DNA of 64,000 nt from Tubulanus polymorphus (GCF_964204645.1 NC_134027.1:13318485-13382484), one strand, 5' to 3'; positions 45,720 to 57,569 are shown, counted from the first letter of the stretch. The notes: generated from the sequence alone by a model not told the origin. Translations and numbers: made by a program.

Positions 45720-47570
45720 AATTACTTGCTGTAATAACCAACGTCCAATATTTACAATAATATGATTTTTGGTTTACCTATGTTATGGCTGTTGGTTTGC
45801 AGTCTGCCAATAGTATGTTAAATCGTGGCACAAAATTTAGTGGTAATACTTACGGCCGTTAAGCTTCGAACGGCCGATGCAATATTTTCGAGAAAAACGC
45901 GAAGAACATCGAAAACTCTTCGCTTTCTATAAGTAACTTGTGTTGACCTATATTTGTGTGTCGACACTTATATAAGGAATAGGATGAAAATGACGGGAGG
46001 CCACAAGAGAAAACAGATACGACGGACAAGAGAAGCGGGATTGGTAAGGGTGGGGAAAAAAGAAATAAAACAGGTTAGCCAGACTAGGAACCAACATCCA
46101 CCAAGATTACTTGCCCAGTTCACACGCATGGATGCCCGAAAACAAATGCGTGTTTCGTATGTTCGCCGTAGGTGACGCTGGTTTTCACTTAGGACATGGT
46201 CATATCTTAAGTGATACCATATCTCCCTGTGGCTCACATTTATATAAGGAATGGGATGAAAATGACAGGAGATAGCTCACAAGGGAAATAACACGTGGCG
46301 GGATGTGGAGGGTGCAATCGACCCCACTGACTCTCCCAAAACTCACAACAAGAAAAAAAATGAAAAAGACGTGGCTCACATATTATTATTTTTAGCCCAC
46401 TTGGGACTTTAACCTACTAGTTACCGCTTCAACGTCAATTAGAAAGCATAAAATTCTTTTGAATTTGTACATTTGCAGATGAAACATTTAACTGGCTTTC
46501 ACCAGAGAATAAATAAACCATAAATCAAGCAGAGACTTAAGTGACCAAAGGAAAAGAAAAAGGAAAATAGTTGATTTCCAAAAAAATTTAGAAATTTTTT
46601 AGATTATAGGAATTTTAAGTGTTCTCAGAGCATTTTTTGACCAGGAAAATGAATAAAAAATTGGAAATCCGTCGAAAAACGGAAGTCTTACATCTCTGAT
46701 CAAAGGGAGTTTTATTGAAAAAATCTAGACTTAATCAATGGGATACCGGCATCGCTACAGTGGCAAGCGATGATGCACTAGGATCGCTAGTGGCACTGGG
46801 TTACCGTGAATCAACTTCTCTCATTAGTTAATAAATTGACCATGGGCAAAGTGTGGTTTACCTTGAAAGTTAGAGGTTGTTTGGTGTAAGGGCTTTGCTT
46901 GAAAAAAACTTATTAATTCGTGAGTTCAAAGATCTAGAAGTTTATATTGTATTTTATCTTTCTTAAATAATCATTTTGTAGTCAAATAAGATCGAAGATA
47001 AACATTTGTTTATCGTCTTCGTCCAGAATATCGTAGGGTCCAAGTAGGCGCAGCAGCGGAAACTATTTTATATTTTCCAAAAAATATTTTTCACAATATG
47101 AAAAATTTTCAAATAAAATTCATATGATGTCACATATCAGGCTGAATATTGAGTTTTGGAAACGAAACCTCTTCCAATGTATAGCCGCAGAAGCTTAAAC
47201 ACCGGGCCGTAGTAATAGATCGTTTTAAATCCTGGAATTTACCACTACAATATTCAGACCTCGACTAATACCTATACTGCTTAGTATTTTCAGGTCACAA
47301 GAAATTACAATTTATAACAAATTCTATCAAACAGAAAACACAGCGCTCATCTTCTGCTACGACGATTATTCAGCCTTTTATTATATCAAACGTACACGCG
47401 CCAAGCAGCGTTACAGCATCACCATATAGTAGTCTGTATGAGCGTGTGTTTGTGAGTGCAACAGTCTAAGCACTCCGCGCACGTGGAGGCCTTGTGTAGT
47501 GAACGTTCGCTTTACTTCAATCTCAATCAACACAATCACCGGGTATTAAAATAAAACAATACCTATGGCG
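45720..47570. other. Intronic host DNA with local repeats
   Basis: Two diverged copies of ATATAAGGAATnGGATGAAAAT (45971 and 46240) and the dispersed repeat head at 46391 are present. No gene is supported. Confidence 0.4.
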
Positions 47571-47633
47571 ATATGTGAAATGATTATATTCTCACCAGCA
47601 ATGAGCATTTAAAATTTGTACATATACGGCACC
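47571..47633. repeat. 63-bp direct repeat, copy 1
   Basis: Starts ATATGTGAAATGATTATATT and ends ATATACGGCACC; identical to 48296-48358. Confidence 0.95.
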
Positions 47634-48295
47634 CAGGAAGAAAGACACTAAATATTTGGATGGATATATGAAAGCTGTGGGTACTGGAGTGTGTAATGGG
47701 TAGTGTAGTGTGATATGTGTGCATTTGTGGCCAGCACACAGATCACATTGTTCATTGGGGTTTGGTCCAGGACTCGCGAGATTTTCAACAACACGGAAGT
47801 AACGTGTAATAAATGATGACTTGAATTGCATGACTACCTACCACCCCTCATTATTGTTGGAAAACTAAACGTTCCGCACTGACTAAAAATTAGTAATAAC
47901 AACTTAGAAATGGCCAGAATTTTAACTTAGGTTCTATCCCATTTTTATTTTACAATTGCGATTGGTATATTTTTTTTAACGGCCGTTAAGGCTTCATGTT
48001 TCGTCTGCAATTCACTGCAAATAGTTACGCAACTACGCACATTTCAGTGTTTTTGGCAGCTCAATCGGCACCGTTCGTGACTAGCTTCACTGCGGAATTA
48101 TCATTAATTAACATCGCCATATCACATCATCAACTTATATTGTGCCTTAAAACCCAAACAGCCGAAATAATTGAAATGCACACACGATTTCTATCATTGA
48201 AAATTGAGAGAGTGGCCATGTTTGTGTTCTGTTGCTTCGCGTAAATCTCGCGCGGTGGCGCAACCGCGCGGAGTGGGGCCGATACGTCTAGTCCA

Positions 48296-48358
48296 ATATG
48301 TGAAATGATTATATTCTCACCAGCAATGAGCATTTAAAATTTGTACATATACGGCACC
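48296..48358. repeat. 63-bp direct repeat, copy 2, with flanking duplication
   Basis: Identical to 47571-47633. It is bordered on both sides by CTAGTCCAAT (about 48288-48297 and 48357-48366), so this copy looks like an insertion that duplicated 10 bp of target. Confidence 0.85.
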
Positions 48359-48359
48359 T

Positions 48360-49217
48360 AGTCCAATGAAACGTTCGCCAAACGCTTTCCCATAATTATT
48401 TTAGTAGCGCCGGAACGTATATCCCAAAAACAGCCTCGCTCGTAGAGACGACGCCCCCAACGAGGTCATTGCAATTTTATACGCAAGAGCTAAGAATTTT
48501 CCCGCCAAAACCAGTTTTCCGTCGAATTTAAACAAAGTTGACCATGTCATCGAAGGAGGTTCGTCATGTCTTCAATCGCATCGATTATACGTCGCTTTAC
48601 CCGAGAACCAATGAAAAAAATGCTCACATAAAAAAAAGTACCGCCATTTTACATGAATTGGCTCAATGCCAACCTCATTCTGCTGACAAAGGTAAACCAA
48701 AAACAGCAATGTTACCGCGCAGAAACGAAACAGACGAAGTAAGGAAGTTCTTTTCTGCGGGGTGCCGAAATGACTGCGCAGAAACTGGTTCATTTCTGTG
48801 CTCGTTTCTGCGCGGAAAATTTCGTTTTTGGGCCGCGCAGAAACGGACGAAAAAACGAAGAAATATATTTTTTGCACGTTATATTGCACGGATTTTTTTT
48901 CAACTTGGACCGAATCACCCACCATAGAATAGCTATAATTATAGTTCTATTCAACTATCTATCAGTAATGTTTTTCGGCCCGTTGTTCTTGCTCCTCATC
49001 CTGCAAGCTGAGTTGTTACTGAGCACTTGTACCTGTTTTGGTCAGCCATGTTGGATTACATCCCATTCCGCACACCATCTACCCAAGATGAAATCACTGA
49101 CATTCCCCATTCTGCTTATCACCTGGCTTGCCCTGGCCAGTTGCGACTATTAGTATTCATATTGTTAGTCTACATTTTCATAACATATTTTGCATGATGA
49201 TTTTTTTTGTTATGTAG
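48360..49217. other. Host DNA before the third astacin exon
   Basis: A short frame at 49089-49154 (KSLTFPILLITWLALASCDY) looks like a signal peptide but stops at once, so I do not call it. Overlapping frames at 48.5-48.9 kb on both strands have no family signal. Confidence 0.4.
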
Positions 49218-49281
49218 GTGTAGTTCACATTTAGGTAGAGTTGGAGGAGATCAGTTTTTATATGTACACAGGGAATGTTTA
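49218..49281 (+). CDS. Astacin-family metalloprotease, third exon seen
   Basis: The 64-nt exon lies between TTATGTAG and GTAAGT. It encodes CSSHLGRVGGDQFLYVHREC, matching the astacin stretch C.S.VGR.GG.Q...L...C that lies just before the active site. It enters with one base, completing a Trp codon begun in 30064-30202, and ends on a codon boundary. Confidence 0.85.
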
Positions 49282-49368
49282 GTAAGTTCTCACTTAAATC
49301 TGTAGTACCGTGCTCGTGAATAATGAAAATTCAGCTACATGTATGCTTATACTTTTAATCGATTTTTA

Positions 49369-49461
49369 GACAGTGGGGACAATAATACATGAGTTAGGAC
49401 ATACAATTGGATGGATACATGAACAGGCTCGGCCAGATAGAGATCGTCATATCAGGTACCG
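49369..49461 (+). CDS. Astacin-family metalloprotease, active-site exon
   Basis: Begins after AATCGATTTTTAG on a codon boundary. It encodes [20 protein letters not shown] followed by RPDRDRHI. The [12 protein letters not shown] sequence is the full zinc-binding signature HExxHxxGxxH with the catalytic Glu; the trailing RPDRD is diagnostic for astacins. The donor may be GTAAAC after 49461 or GTACCG after 49455. The remaining catalytic exons (Met-turn, Tyr ligand) are not seen and are probably beyond block E or outside the window. No frame break is found in the four exons, so the gene may be functional. Confidence 0.9.
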
Positions 49462-49469
49462 GTAAACGG

Positions 49470-51200
49470 AGATAATAGAATAACAGAATAAAGTTCACTA
49501 GGCTTATTTACTGGCGCTTTCACAGATAATAGGGTTTTCTAGTGTTTTTGTAGAAGGGCCTATTGTTATTCTGCGGACCATACATGCGGTGACAGGCAGC
49601 AGAAAATTTATAGCCATATAGGTATTTGCGTAACTATCTACTGCCACGTCAGTCACCGTGGAGATCATTGGTAGGTCACCGAAGCAAAAAATATTGACTC
49701 GAGATCGTGTCACCTTAAAATCAATAAAAAGTAGCGGGTGATATTCCGTACTTTAAAAAAAAATTTTCTTGAAGTAATGATATAATCAGTAAGCATTGGT
49801 CTATTTGAGTTCTTCGGTTCAAGCTTTCTACGATGATAAGGCTACAGGCGAAATGTCGTCATTTTGATGTATCGGTACTTGAATCAGGTAGGTGCATTTA
49901 GTTTTCCGTGCTGAATATCATAGAATAATCTAATCTAGCATACGAACTAGTAAGTGAAGCAATACTGGGTCCATGCTTGATAGAATTCTGACTTAGATAT
50001 ATAAAGTCGATATCTAAATGACAGTTTTTTACCTTGTTTAAAAAGAAAACAATGGCAACGGTTCGTCGTACCGGTGCTTAGGTTCGTTCGACCCCATGAA
50101 CCACCGTCGCGCACGCCATGTCCGCATAATAACCTAAGCTATTGTGTTAGAGATTTTCATTGAACCGATTTTGAAATATTTAGGGTGGTTTATTTATTTC
50201 GGTATGCGTATTTCTTCCACCACGCGCTTGACTATCAAGGTTACCATGGTTATCAAATTCAATTTAATTTATTTTGCCTTAATAATCCGCCGATCATCTG
50301 CTTATTATCATGTAAACCTTGGCCTACTGATGCTATACGTCAAATGGGTAAAATATTTAATCGGCATGTGTTCCCGTCAACCTTGTTTTGCTTTACTCCA
50401 TGAAATTAAATATTTCAGGATCGATGTGTGAACTCCTGAGATGATTTGGTTTTTGGGAGGAATTTTTATTGGCACTACAGAAAATTCATCCTCGACAATA
50501 GTGCAAGGTTCGGAAAAATAAGGGTTTTCAAATCGGATGAATGACCTTAATATGCTGATAAGCCATGTGATTGAATTGCAAATTCAATCAACTTTTATTC
50601 TACAAATGAAAAGAAAATCCAATTTAATTTTATTGAACGAATAACGTCCAATCCAATACAATTTTTTTATTGGACAAAATCAAAACAGTCCAATTCAATT
50701 TTATTCTGCAAACGAATCAATAAGACAAAGGGAAAGGATTCATATGAGCTATTCGTTCCTGTCGTCTGTGCTATTTTGAATAACACGATTGTATTGTTTA
50801 AATTACATGGGATTGTGGGGAGTGTGGCCAACATTGCATTATTTACAAAAAGCAAATGTGACAGGCTGGCCTCGGTACCCGGTGGGGGCTTATGTTTAAT
50901 GTTTTCATTTCTTTGAATATGGGATGGAGCAAGCTAGTACTACAGTTGTCGTAGACTTGCATGGGGTTGGGGGATGAAACGCATATGGCTTTGCCCGGGA
51001 GAGTTTTTTTTCAGATCTTGACACGGATTTTTTGCAAGTAACAGGGACGTGAATGAATGTTTCTTATAATGCTTAAAGGTCGAGTGCCCTCCAAATAGAA
51101 TATTGTATAAAACCTATTTTCTAAATGTGATATGTGTATAAATGATGTATGTGATATGTGTATGAATGAAGTGTGTTACTAATTCTGATTTTAGTAAAGC
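49470..51200. other. Host DNA, probably astacin intron
   Basis: No recognisable exon or repeat array. CAATTnAATTTnATT words cluster at 50.58-50.71 kb. Confidence 0.4.
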
Positions 51201-51235
51201 CATGAAATAGATTTCGAATAAAATATGTAAAATAA

Positions 51236-51981
51236 ATGGTAGAATTAAAAGAATATAGAATATTTGTTGATTCTAGAAGACTGACAAATTATAAATCACG
51301 TAATTTACTAGTACTATTAGATAGAGAATTTAAGAATTGTGTTGATTTAAAATTAGTAAATGTAATTCTTTTTATAATATATCGGATAAAAGTATTGAAC
51401 ATAGAGTCTTTTTAATTCATGACAGAAATAGGAATAGATGGTTTCATCTTTATCTTAAACCAGGATTATATAATTTAGAAACATTAGCTCAAGAAATTAA
51501 TCAAAGAGCTCGTTCAAAACTGGGTGCATCTGCTGGATTTGGATTAAGCCTTATTAAAAGTGATAGCTCTGATAAAGTAAGAATAATATTAGGAAATGAA
51601 GATCAACATCAATTTCTAGTTAAAAAACCTTTAGCTAAGATTTTAGGAATTAACCCAGATGTAAGGATACGTAATGCTGATGCTACACCAAACTTAATAC
51701 CCTTTACACACTTTTATATTTATTGCAATTTAATTGATCCAACTAAAGATACAATTTGTAGATCGAGTTTATTGAATATTTTACCATTGAAGAATGTTAA
51801 AGAATTTGGAACGCAAATAAATTATAATTTAGCTGAGTGTGATTTCAAACCTTGTATTCCTCAATTTAATAATTTTAGATTAGAAATTAGAAATAAATCA
51901 CAATGGATACTTAATTGATTTAAATAATTTCCCTGTAATTTATGAATTAGTTTTAAGATGTAATTGTAATTGTAGGAGTAA
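51236..51981 (+). pseudogene. Polinton block E: penton (minor capsid) protein
   Basis: The ATG at 51236 is in AAAATAAATG. The N-terminus reads ELKEYRIFVDSRRLTNYKS and the frame shifts near 51.375 kb after LKLVNVIL. The rest is in a second frame: KPGLYNLETLAQEINQRARS, AGFGLSLIKSD, AKILGINPDVRIRNADATPN, and FTHFYIYCNLIDPTKDTICR. It stops early after a second small shift at about 51.91 kb. It is a homologue of 34727-35486. The left boundary of block E lies just upstream, so PolB and the large finger gene expected next to penton are absent here. Confidence 0.8.
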
Positions 51982-51998
51982 TTTTTCACTATATAAAT

Positions 51999-52336
51999 AT
52001 GAATATAACTGTTGGACCGAGTCTATGTTTTGGGTTTGATTTTAAACATGGTAAAGAAATGAGAATTAAACTAAATGATGTAATTACTGATACTGACGTA
52101 AATCATTTAATAATGCACCAATGATTAATAAAGGAAATCATGATATAGAAAAAGTAATTGATTTAATCAAAACACCTTAAGAATATTATGAATTAAATGA
52201 AGATGGAATTATCGATGATATTAAAAGAATAATAACTGAAATATATGATAATCATAAAAGTAGTAATGAAATAAATGTTGAAATAATCATAACTAAGTTA
52301 ACTTAATATTTTGAAGATAGTAATTTTTTTGATTAA
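51999..52336 (+). pseudogene. Polinton block E: small acidic protein
   Basis: Starts NITVGPSLCFGFDFKHGKEM. Deletions after ~35 codons shift the frame (stop near 52.12 kb). The remainder reads as Ile/Asp/Glu-rich sequence to TAA at 52336. The stop is 3 bp from the next start. Unknown function; counterpart 34362-34710. Confidence 0.55.
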
Positions 52337-52339
52337 TAA

Positions 52340-52561
52340 ATGAGTGATAATAAGTGGATAATAACTGGATTATATAATGGTGCCTTACTATCAGCTGGAA
52401 CTGTTGGTTATTCAATGGTATTAAAAAAAGTATTCAAAATGGGAAGTATTAATGATGATAAATTTGATATCAATGATATTCTAAAATTAACATTAGCAGT
52501 TACTTTATCTCATTTAACTATTGATTATTTAGAACAACAAAAATATATTCCTCCTATATAA
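52340..52561 (+). CDS. Polinton block E: 73-residue membrane protein
   Basis: Intact, with the start in GATTAATAAATG. Two hydrophobic segments (GALLSAGTVGYSMVLKKVF at 14-32, LKLTLAVTLSHLTIDYL at 48-64) are separated by an acidic loop. The end is QKYIPPI. It is shorter than the block C copy and perhaps the original length. Likely a small virion or assembly membrane protein; this is inference. Confidence 0.7.
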   Translation: MSDNKWIITGLYNGALLSAGTVGYSMVLKKVFKMGSINDDKFDINDILKLTLAVTLSHLTIDYLEQQKYIPPI

Positions 52562-52578
52562 ATGCGTAATTACTTTAC

Positions 52579-52588
52579 TAAATAAATG
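52579..52588 (+). promoter_or_regulatory. Recurrent AATAAATG / TATAAATG start motif (example)
   Basis: The word AATAAATG (start codon included) stands at the start of genes at 51236, 52340, 52586, 53028, 56280, 57570 and 35554 on the plus strand, and 8433, 34358, 39023, 59318, 60691 and 63090 on the minus strand. TATAAATG stands at 53474, 54857 and 34710, and GATAAATG at 17539. PolB (16920, 38397) and integrase (60393) starts lack it. It resembles the TAAATG of poxvirus late promoters and also contains an AATAAA polyadenylation word. Either role is inference. Confidence 0.5.
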
Positions 52589-53008
52589 GCATCTGCAATT
52601 ATAACTATTATAGGATCGGCAATTGTTAACGCTTTAGCATTTACTGGTGGTGGATATTTATTTAAACATATCGACAAAAATGGATCATCAACAGAACAGA
52701 AAAGGCATAATTTAGCGTTAGAGAAATTAAATAAAGCAGCAGAAGAATATAGAGAAAAAAAGACAAAACTATATGGATTACATCAATAACGAATTATATA
52801 ATCAGAAAATTACACATAGAGATTTTCAATCAGTCGATGAAGCTATGAGTTTATATAACGCAGTAACAAATCGTGAAAAATTACATCTATATAAACCTAA
52901 ATTATCAGATTATTATACACCAAGTAGTGAACAGAAAAAAATGAAATAATTTGGATCTTAGGTGGAACAGTTATTGTATTATTTGTTGCTTATAAATTTT
53001 CTAATTAG
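52586..53008 (+). pseudogene. Polinton block E: membrane-associated protein with Arg/Lys helix
   Basis: The start is in ACTAAATAAATG. The order is the hydrophobic N-terminus (IITIIGSAIVNALAFTGGGY), KHIDKNGSSTEQKRHNLALE, a frameshift at about 52.77 kb, ITHRDFQSVDEAMSLYNAVT, KPKLSDYYTPSSEQKK, a stop near 52.95 kb, and a C-terminal hydrophobic segment. It would be about 140 residues with membrane segments at both ends. Homologue of 33679-34111. Confidence 0.65.
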
Positions 53009-53027
53009 TAATTTCTTTTCTAAATAA

Positions 53028-53457
53028 ATGGTTGATAAAGTTGATGATATTGATATTATTCCTCATGATATAAATAAAACTAAATCAAAAACATATTTGG
53101 AAAAACAAATATTAGAATTTGAAAATGATTTAAAGGTTAAAAAGAAAAATATTTAAAAAGTAAAATTATTATTTCATTATCAGTGGTTCAGTTACAATTA
53201 GTTCTGTTATAACATTTCTAGCATTATTCTCACCATTAACACCTTTAGCTATCTCAATTGGAGCTTTAGGTTTAAGTTCAAGTGTATTAACCGGCGTAAG
53301 TTCAAAATTAAATATAAAAAGTTATAAAGAAAAAATATAATCTAATATAAAAGAAATTGATGAATTAGAAAATACATAAGATTATATAATAAGTTTAAAT
53401 GGTAATATAACAGTTGAAGAACAAGATAAATTATTAAAAGAATTAGTAAATTATTAA
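53028..53457 (+). pseudogene. Polinton block E: small two-membrane-span protein
   Basis: The start is in TCTAAATAAATG. The N-terminal frame (DDIDIIPHDINKTKSKTYLE) ends at TAA near 53.155 kb. In another frame come VITFLALFSPLTPLAISIGA, LGLSSSVLTGVSSKLN and a C-terminal SLNGNITVEEQDKLLKELVN. Two more in-frame stops lie near 53.34 and 53.38 kb. The layout of two spans followed by a NGxI..E.......L tail resembles a conserved small Polinton protein of cnidarians (from memory). Homologue of 33212-33659. Confidence 0.6.
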
Positions 53458-53473
53458 TTTTCTTATTATATAA

Positions 53474-54840
53474 ATGGGGTTTCCAAAAGCTTTCTAATAT
53501 AATAAATCAATTAAATATAATATTCCAGCAATAGATTTTAATAAAGATATTTCATATAGAAATGAAGTTTTAAATTCATTAATTAATTTAGATATTTATG
53601 TTACTGAAACTAATAATTTTCATGCAAAGATGGAAAATATATTTCATGTATATTTAATTAATTTTCAAAAATTGAAAGATGAAAAACAATCGTTATTAAA
53701 ATCTAATATGAAGTGTTGGCAGAACCAATTAAATTTTGCTGTTTATTGTGCAACAACAGGATGTGGAATTAGTTGGAATGATCATTTGACTAATTCAAAG
53801 TATAAATTAGTCAAAGTTTATTTAGATTCCATACTTATTTTCAAATAAGATTAATATTAAATGAATAAGAGACTCCTTTGCCAGGGTCTAGATATTTTAA
53901 AGAATTAGATAATAATATTAATTTATCAAAGTTTTGTAAAATTTGTATTGAATTTAATATAGATATAAATCATTCTGATTTTAGAACAAAAATTAGAACA
54001 ATAAAAGAAAATGTTTCAGCATATTGTACACTTCCCATACCATCTAATAGCTTTTATAATATCTATAATAATAAATTAGGTTATGGTAAAATAGAAACTA
54101 AAGATTTAGAATCATTAAATTTCAATAAATTACCGAAATTCTATGATAATTTAAAACAAGAAAACAATAATGTTTGGGTTTATTTTATTTTTGAAAATAG
54201 TGAAGGATTTACAAGATCAGGTATACAAAGAATAAATCAATCAATTAGAACTTATTTGATATGTATTCTAGGTGTTCAAGTTGAAACAAGATCCCCGATA
54301 ATTGGAAATTCAAATACATCATTTGATACACAAAAACAATTTAAAGAATTATTTGAAGATTCAATTCATAATGATAAAAATAGATCGATTCCAGAAAATA
54401 TAGTTAGGTACCAAAATTATTTAGATAAATCTCATGTAAGATTAAATTATTGTATAGGACCTAATTTATTAATTATTTCTGATGATTTTATATTAAAGAT
54501 GGGAAATATGATTGGTTATAATAATTTAATAAAGACTGCAACAATAAATAATTCATTTGGATTAAATGACATAAATAAAAAGATTATTACTGCTCCAAAA
54601 CTAATGGAAGGTGAAAAAATTAAAAAACATATTCGATCAACTGAAACTAGAACTAAAAATATCAAATTAAATAATGATTCTAAAATAAAAGATTATAATA
54701 CGTCAGAAAATATAAAAACTGATATTATTCAACATGATATAATTAAAACTAATAATGATAATAAATCCCATGAAAATACCAAATTAGCTATAACTTGTAT
54801 AGGAATTGTAATTGGAGGAATATTATATTTTAAATTTTAA
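53474..54840 (+). pseudogene. Polinton block E: conserved ~450-residue protein
   Basis: The start is in TATATAAATGG. The eighth codon is TAA where block C has CAA. A frame change near 53.85 kb separates an N-terminal part (FAVYCATTGCGISWNDHL) from an intact 320-residue frame 53878-54840. That frame has LPGSRYFKELDNNINLSKF, GIQRINQSIRTYLICILG, VETRSPIIGNSNTSFDTQK, RLNYCIGPNLLIISDDF and a C-terminal transmembrane segment AITCIGIVIGGILYF. Counterpart 31805-33195. It is present in Polintons of several invertebrates, but I know no assigned function. Confidence 0.75.
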
Positions 54841-54856
54841 TTTTTATATGGTATAA

Positions 54857-56235
54857 ATGGATGTAGAAGGTGAAGCTTGTGAAATGGGAGAAATGGGAAA
54901 TAATAATGAAGGATTTATACCTGATGAACCACAACCTGATTTTAATGAAACTAATATGGATAATGATGATGGATCAGCATATAATTCTAATTTAGCAGAT
55001 AGTGGTTCTAAGGCCCCTTCAACAGACCAATTGATAACTAGATCGAGAATAAATCCTGAAAACGAAAATCCAGTAAAACAAAATTTAGTAAAACAAAATT
55101 TAGAATATAATGCATATATTTATAATTTCAAACCTATATTTGAAAAATCTGGATATAATATCAATGATAGAGGTGCTAGACTTTTAGTAAGAGAATTAAA
55201 ACTTTTAGATAGTGGTTAATATCATTATCATTTGAAAGATGATTATTATATTGATATCTCTTATAAAAATCTAAATAAAATATTAGCAGAATCAACTTTG
55301 AGTAATTTAGAACCATCTAGAATTAAAAGAATAAGTAATAGTAATGAAATAGAAAATGTTACACAAGAAGAAATAAATCAAAATAAAAGAGTATTTAAAC
55401 AAAGAATTAATGACTTATTTGAAACAATCAATAATAATTTAGAAACAGAAACAACCTCTGAACAGAATATAACTTCCAAAACTAGTAAACTTAAATCAAA
55501 TAAAGTTCCAATTGAAAAACTTTTACCAAATGGGTTACTAGATGCAAGACATCAAGAATTAGAAGATTTAAATATATTTTCTGATAAAGCAATTAGAGAA
55601 ATTTTTAGTATAAGACTTGCATCTGATAAAATTGCACATGCTAAAAGTATAAGGGAATTTAAATATAGAACTTTAGAAAAAGATAGAAGTGATAAAATTA
55701 AAGAATTAAAGTTAGATAGAGATAATAAAGTTATTGAAGAAATTGAATTCAAAAAAAGAAATGCATATTTAGAAAAAGAAAAAGATGATTTAGAATATAA
55801 CATAGAATTACAGAAAGAAGAAATTAAATTATTATTAATTAATTATTATTAATTAATTAATTATTAATAATATTAATAGATTAAAAGTTTATTTTTAAGG
55901 ATTTGTTGATAAAACCAAATTCTTAAATATCATTAAAAGATAGAATAAAATTATTATTTAAGTTAGAAGGTATAACAATTCTTTCAATTCTAACAGCTGT
56001 AACTATGGTATTCACAACAATAGGTTTAGCAATATTAAATTCAAAGTGAAAGATGGTTTGAAAAAATTAGCAAAATATTTATGGGAACTATCTAAAAAAT
56101 CTGCTGCAGCTTTACCCGGAATTATTGCATCTATTGTTGGTTTTGTTTAAAAATCTGCTGGGAATATTCTTAACTTTGCTGCTGAACATATTATTTCATT
56201 TTTTATAGTTGTAAGTGCAATTATTTTCGGTTAGT
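54857..56235 (+). pseudogene. Polinton block E: acidic coiled-coil protein with membrane tail
   Basis: Three pieces form one gene. 54857-55219 is acidic (many Asp/Glu/Asn). 55232-55852 is Lys/Glu-rich coiled coil (NKVPIEKLLPNGLLDA; LEKEKDDLEYNIELQKEEIK). A tail to 56235 has two hydrophobic stretches (ITILSILTAVTMVFTTIGLA near 55.98-56.03 kb; LPGIIASIVGF and IISFFIVVSAIIFG near 56.12-56.23 kb). Breaks lie at 55.22, 55.85, 55.92, 56.05 and 56.15 kb. Block A shows the same tail beside the capsid gene, which supports the extended gene model. Confidence 0.65.
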
Positions 56236-56279
56236 GAATATGATCAAAAATAAATAATCAATTTTTTTCTCTTAAATAA

Positions 56280-57537
56280 ATGAGTGGGAGTTACATAAAT
56301 CCCTCTAAGAATTCTAGAATATCTAATGCTATTCAAGCAGAGAGATCTCATCATATAATTACTCATAATCCTTCTAATATTAATCCCGATGAAACGTTAT
56401 ATGTTAGAATTCCTCGATTAACACAAAATACTTTTTATGTTCCAAATAGTATTTATTTGTCAGCTGATATAAAAGTAACTGGCCATGATAACAATTATGT
56501 TGTTGATAATGTTGGAAGATATTTGATTAAAAAATTAACTATAAAGATTGGACCAGAAACAGTTTATTTATTAGATGATTATAATTTATTAATGCATTAC
56601 AAAGATTTATGGTTAACAAAAGAAAATAGAAACAATATGATATTTCAAGGCATCCAATCAGAAAACCATAATAAATCAAGATCAGAAGCTAATAATGCAA
56701 TAATACAATAATAAAACTAATGCTACGGATAATTTGATTAAAAAGATTTATGGAAGCAAATATAAAATTCCATTAGACTTTGAATTGATAAATAATAATG
56801 CACCTTTATATAAATATGCTATACAAGAAGATATTATATTCGAAATAACATTTGCTCCTGTTAATGAAATAGTATTATCAAGCGTAGTTAAAGATATGGG
56901 TTATAAATTATCGAATATATGTTTAGAATATGACACAGTAACTAATGAAAATTTTTCAAGTATAATTCAAACTCAATACAATCAAGGATTTTCATTATTA
57001 TATGATTATAGTGATAAATTTAAAACTGTAACTATTAATGCAAATGATGAAATAATTAATGAGAATATTAACTTCCCAAGGAGATCTATTAAAGGCATAT
57101 TAATATTTTTTATCACTGCTACATATTCTAATGGTGCAATACAGGTTGATAAGTATTATAACCCAGAAATAACAAAAGTAGAAATAACTATCGAAGGTAT
57201 AGCTAATAAAATATTTTGCCAATGAATGAGAATGATTGATCAATGGCCAGAAATTAGAAAACATTTTATGAATCAAAAAGTAAAATCATCTGAAAATTGT
57301 AATATTAATCAAATTGATTATTATACCGGTAATAAATACGCATTATGGTTAGATTTTAGAACAACTAAAGATAATTTATTACATGGTTCTGGGAAAAAAT
57401 TACAGAACACTAAAGATGGAATACAATTATTCATGAAAAAGAAAAAAGGGAGCTTAGATTTCAAAATGCACATTTATATCATATCTGACGCGCAATTAAA
57501 TATTGTAAATTCTCAAATGAATAGTGTTATGTATTAA
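56280..57537 (+). pseudogene. Polinton block E: hexon-like major capsid protein
   Basis: The start is in CTTAAATAAATG and the product is about 420 residues. The N-terminal jelly-roll part contains ETLYVRIPRLTQNTFYVPNS and LTIKIGPETVYLLDDYNLLM. The middle has KIPLDFELINNNAPLYKYAI, IIFEITFAPVNEIVLSSV and VDKYYNPEITKVEITIEGIA. The C-terminus has YALWLDFRTTKDNLLHGSGK and DAQLNIVNSQMNSVMY. The last block is highly characteristic of Polinton/adintovirus-type double-jelly-roll capsid proteins. Two breaks are present: a frameshift near 56.70 kb and a TGA at 57223-57225, where block A has GGA. Otherwise it is well preserved. Confidence 0.9.
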
Positions 57538-57569
57538 AATTTTAATTTTAATGAAAAATTCTATAATAA

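Larger units (their letters stand above)
30203..49217 (+). other. 19 kb astacin intron carrying virus-like and retroelement insertions
   Basis: Runs from the GTGAGC donor to the TTATGTAG acceptor. It contains Polinton block C (30668-39100), BEL/Pao pol (39180-41910), BEL/Pao gag-like sequence (43605-44227), Polinton block D (45243-45715) and repeats. No additional astacin exon is needed, because the flanking phases match. Confidence 0.7.

Noticed and set aside
48538-48927. 129-residue Arg/Lys-rich open frame with an antisense partner of 117 residues
   Set aside because: Both are open over the same bases, with no recognisable family and self-complementary repeats (TTTCTGCGCGG) inside.
49089-49154. 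Short frame KSLTFPILLITWLALASCDY resembling a secreted-peptide signal sequence
   Set aside because: It stops immediately, has no donor site or continuation, and lies in an astacin intron.
53474-53500. In-frame TAA codons where a sister copy has CAA (53.49 kb; also 38.38 kb and perhaps the integrase tail), hinting at a reassigned stop codon
   Set aside because: Other stops replace GGA (57223), GAA, TGG or TTA codons, and frameshifts are common, so ordinary decay explains them better.
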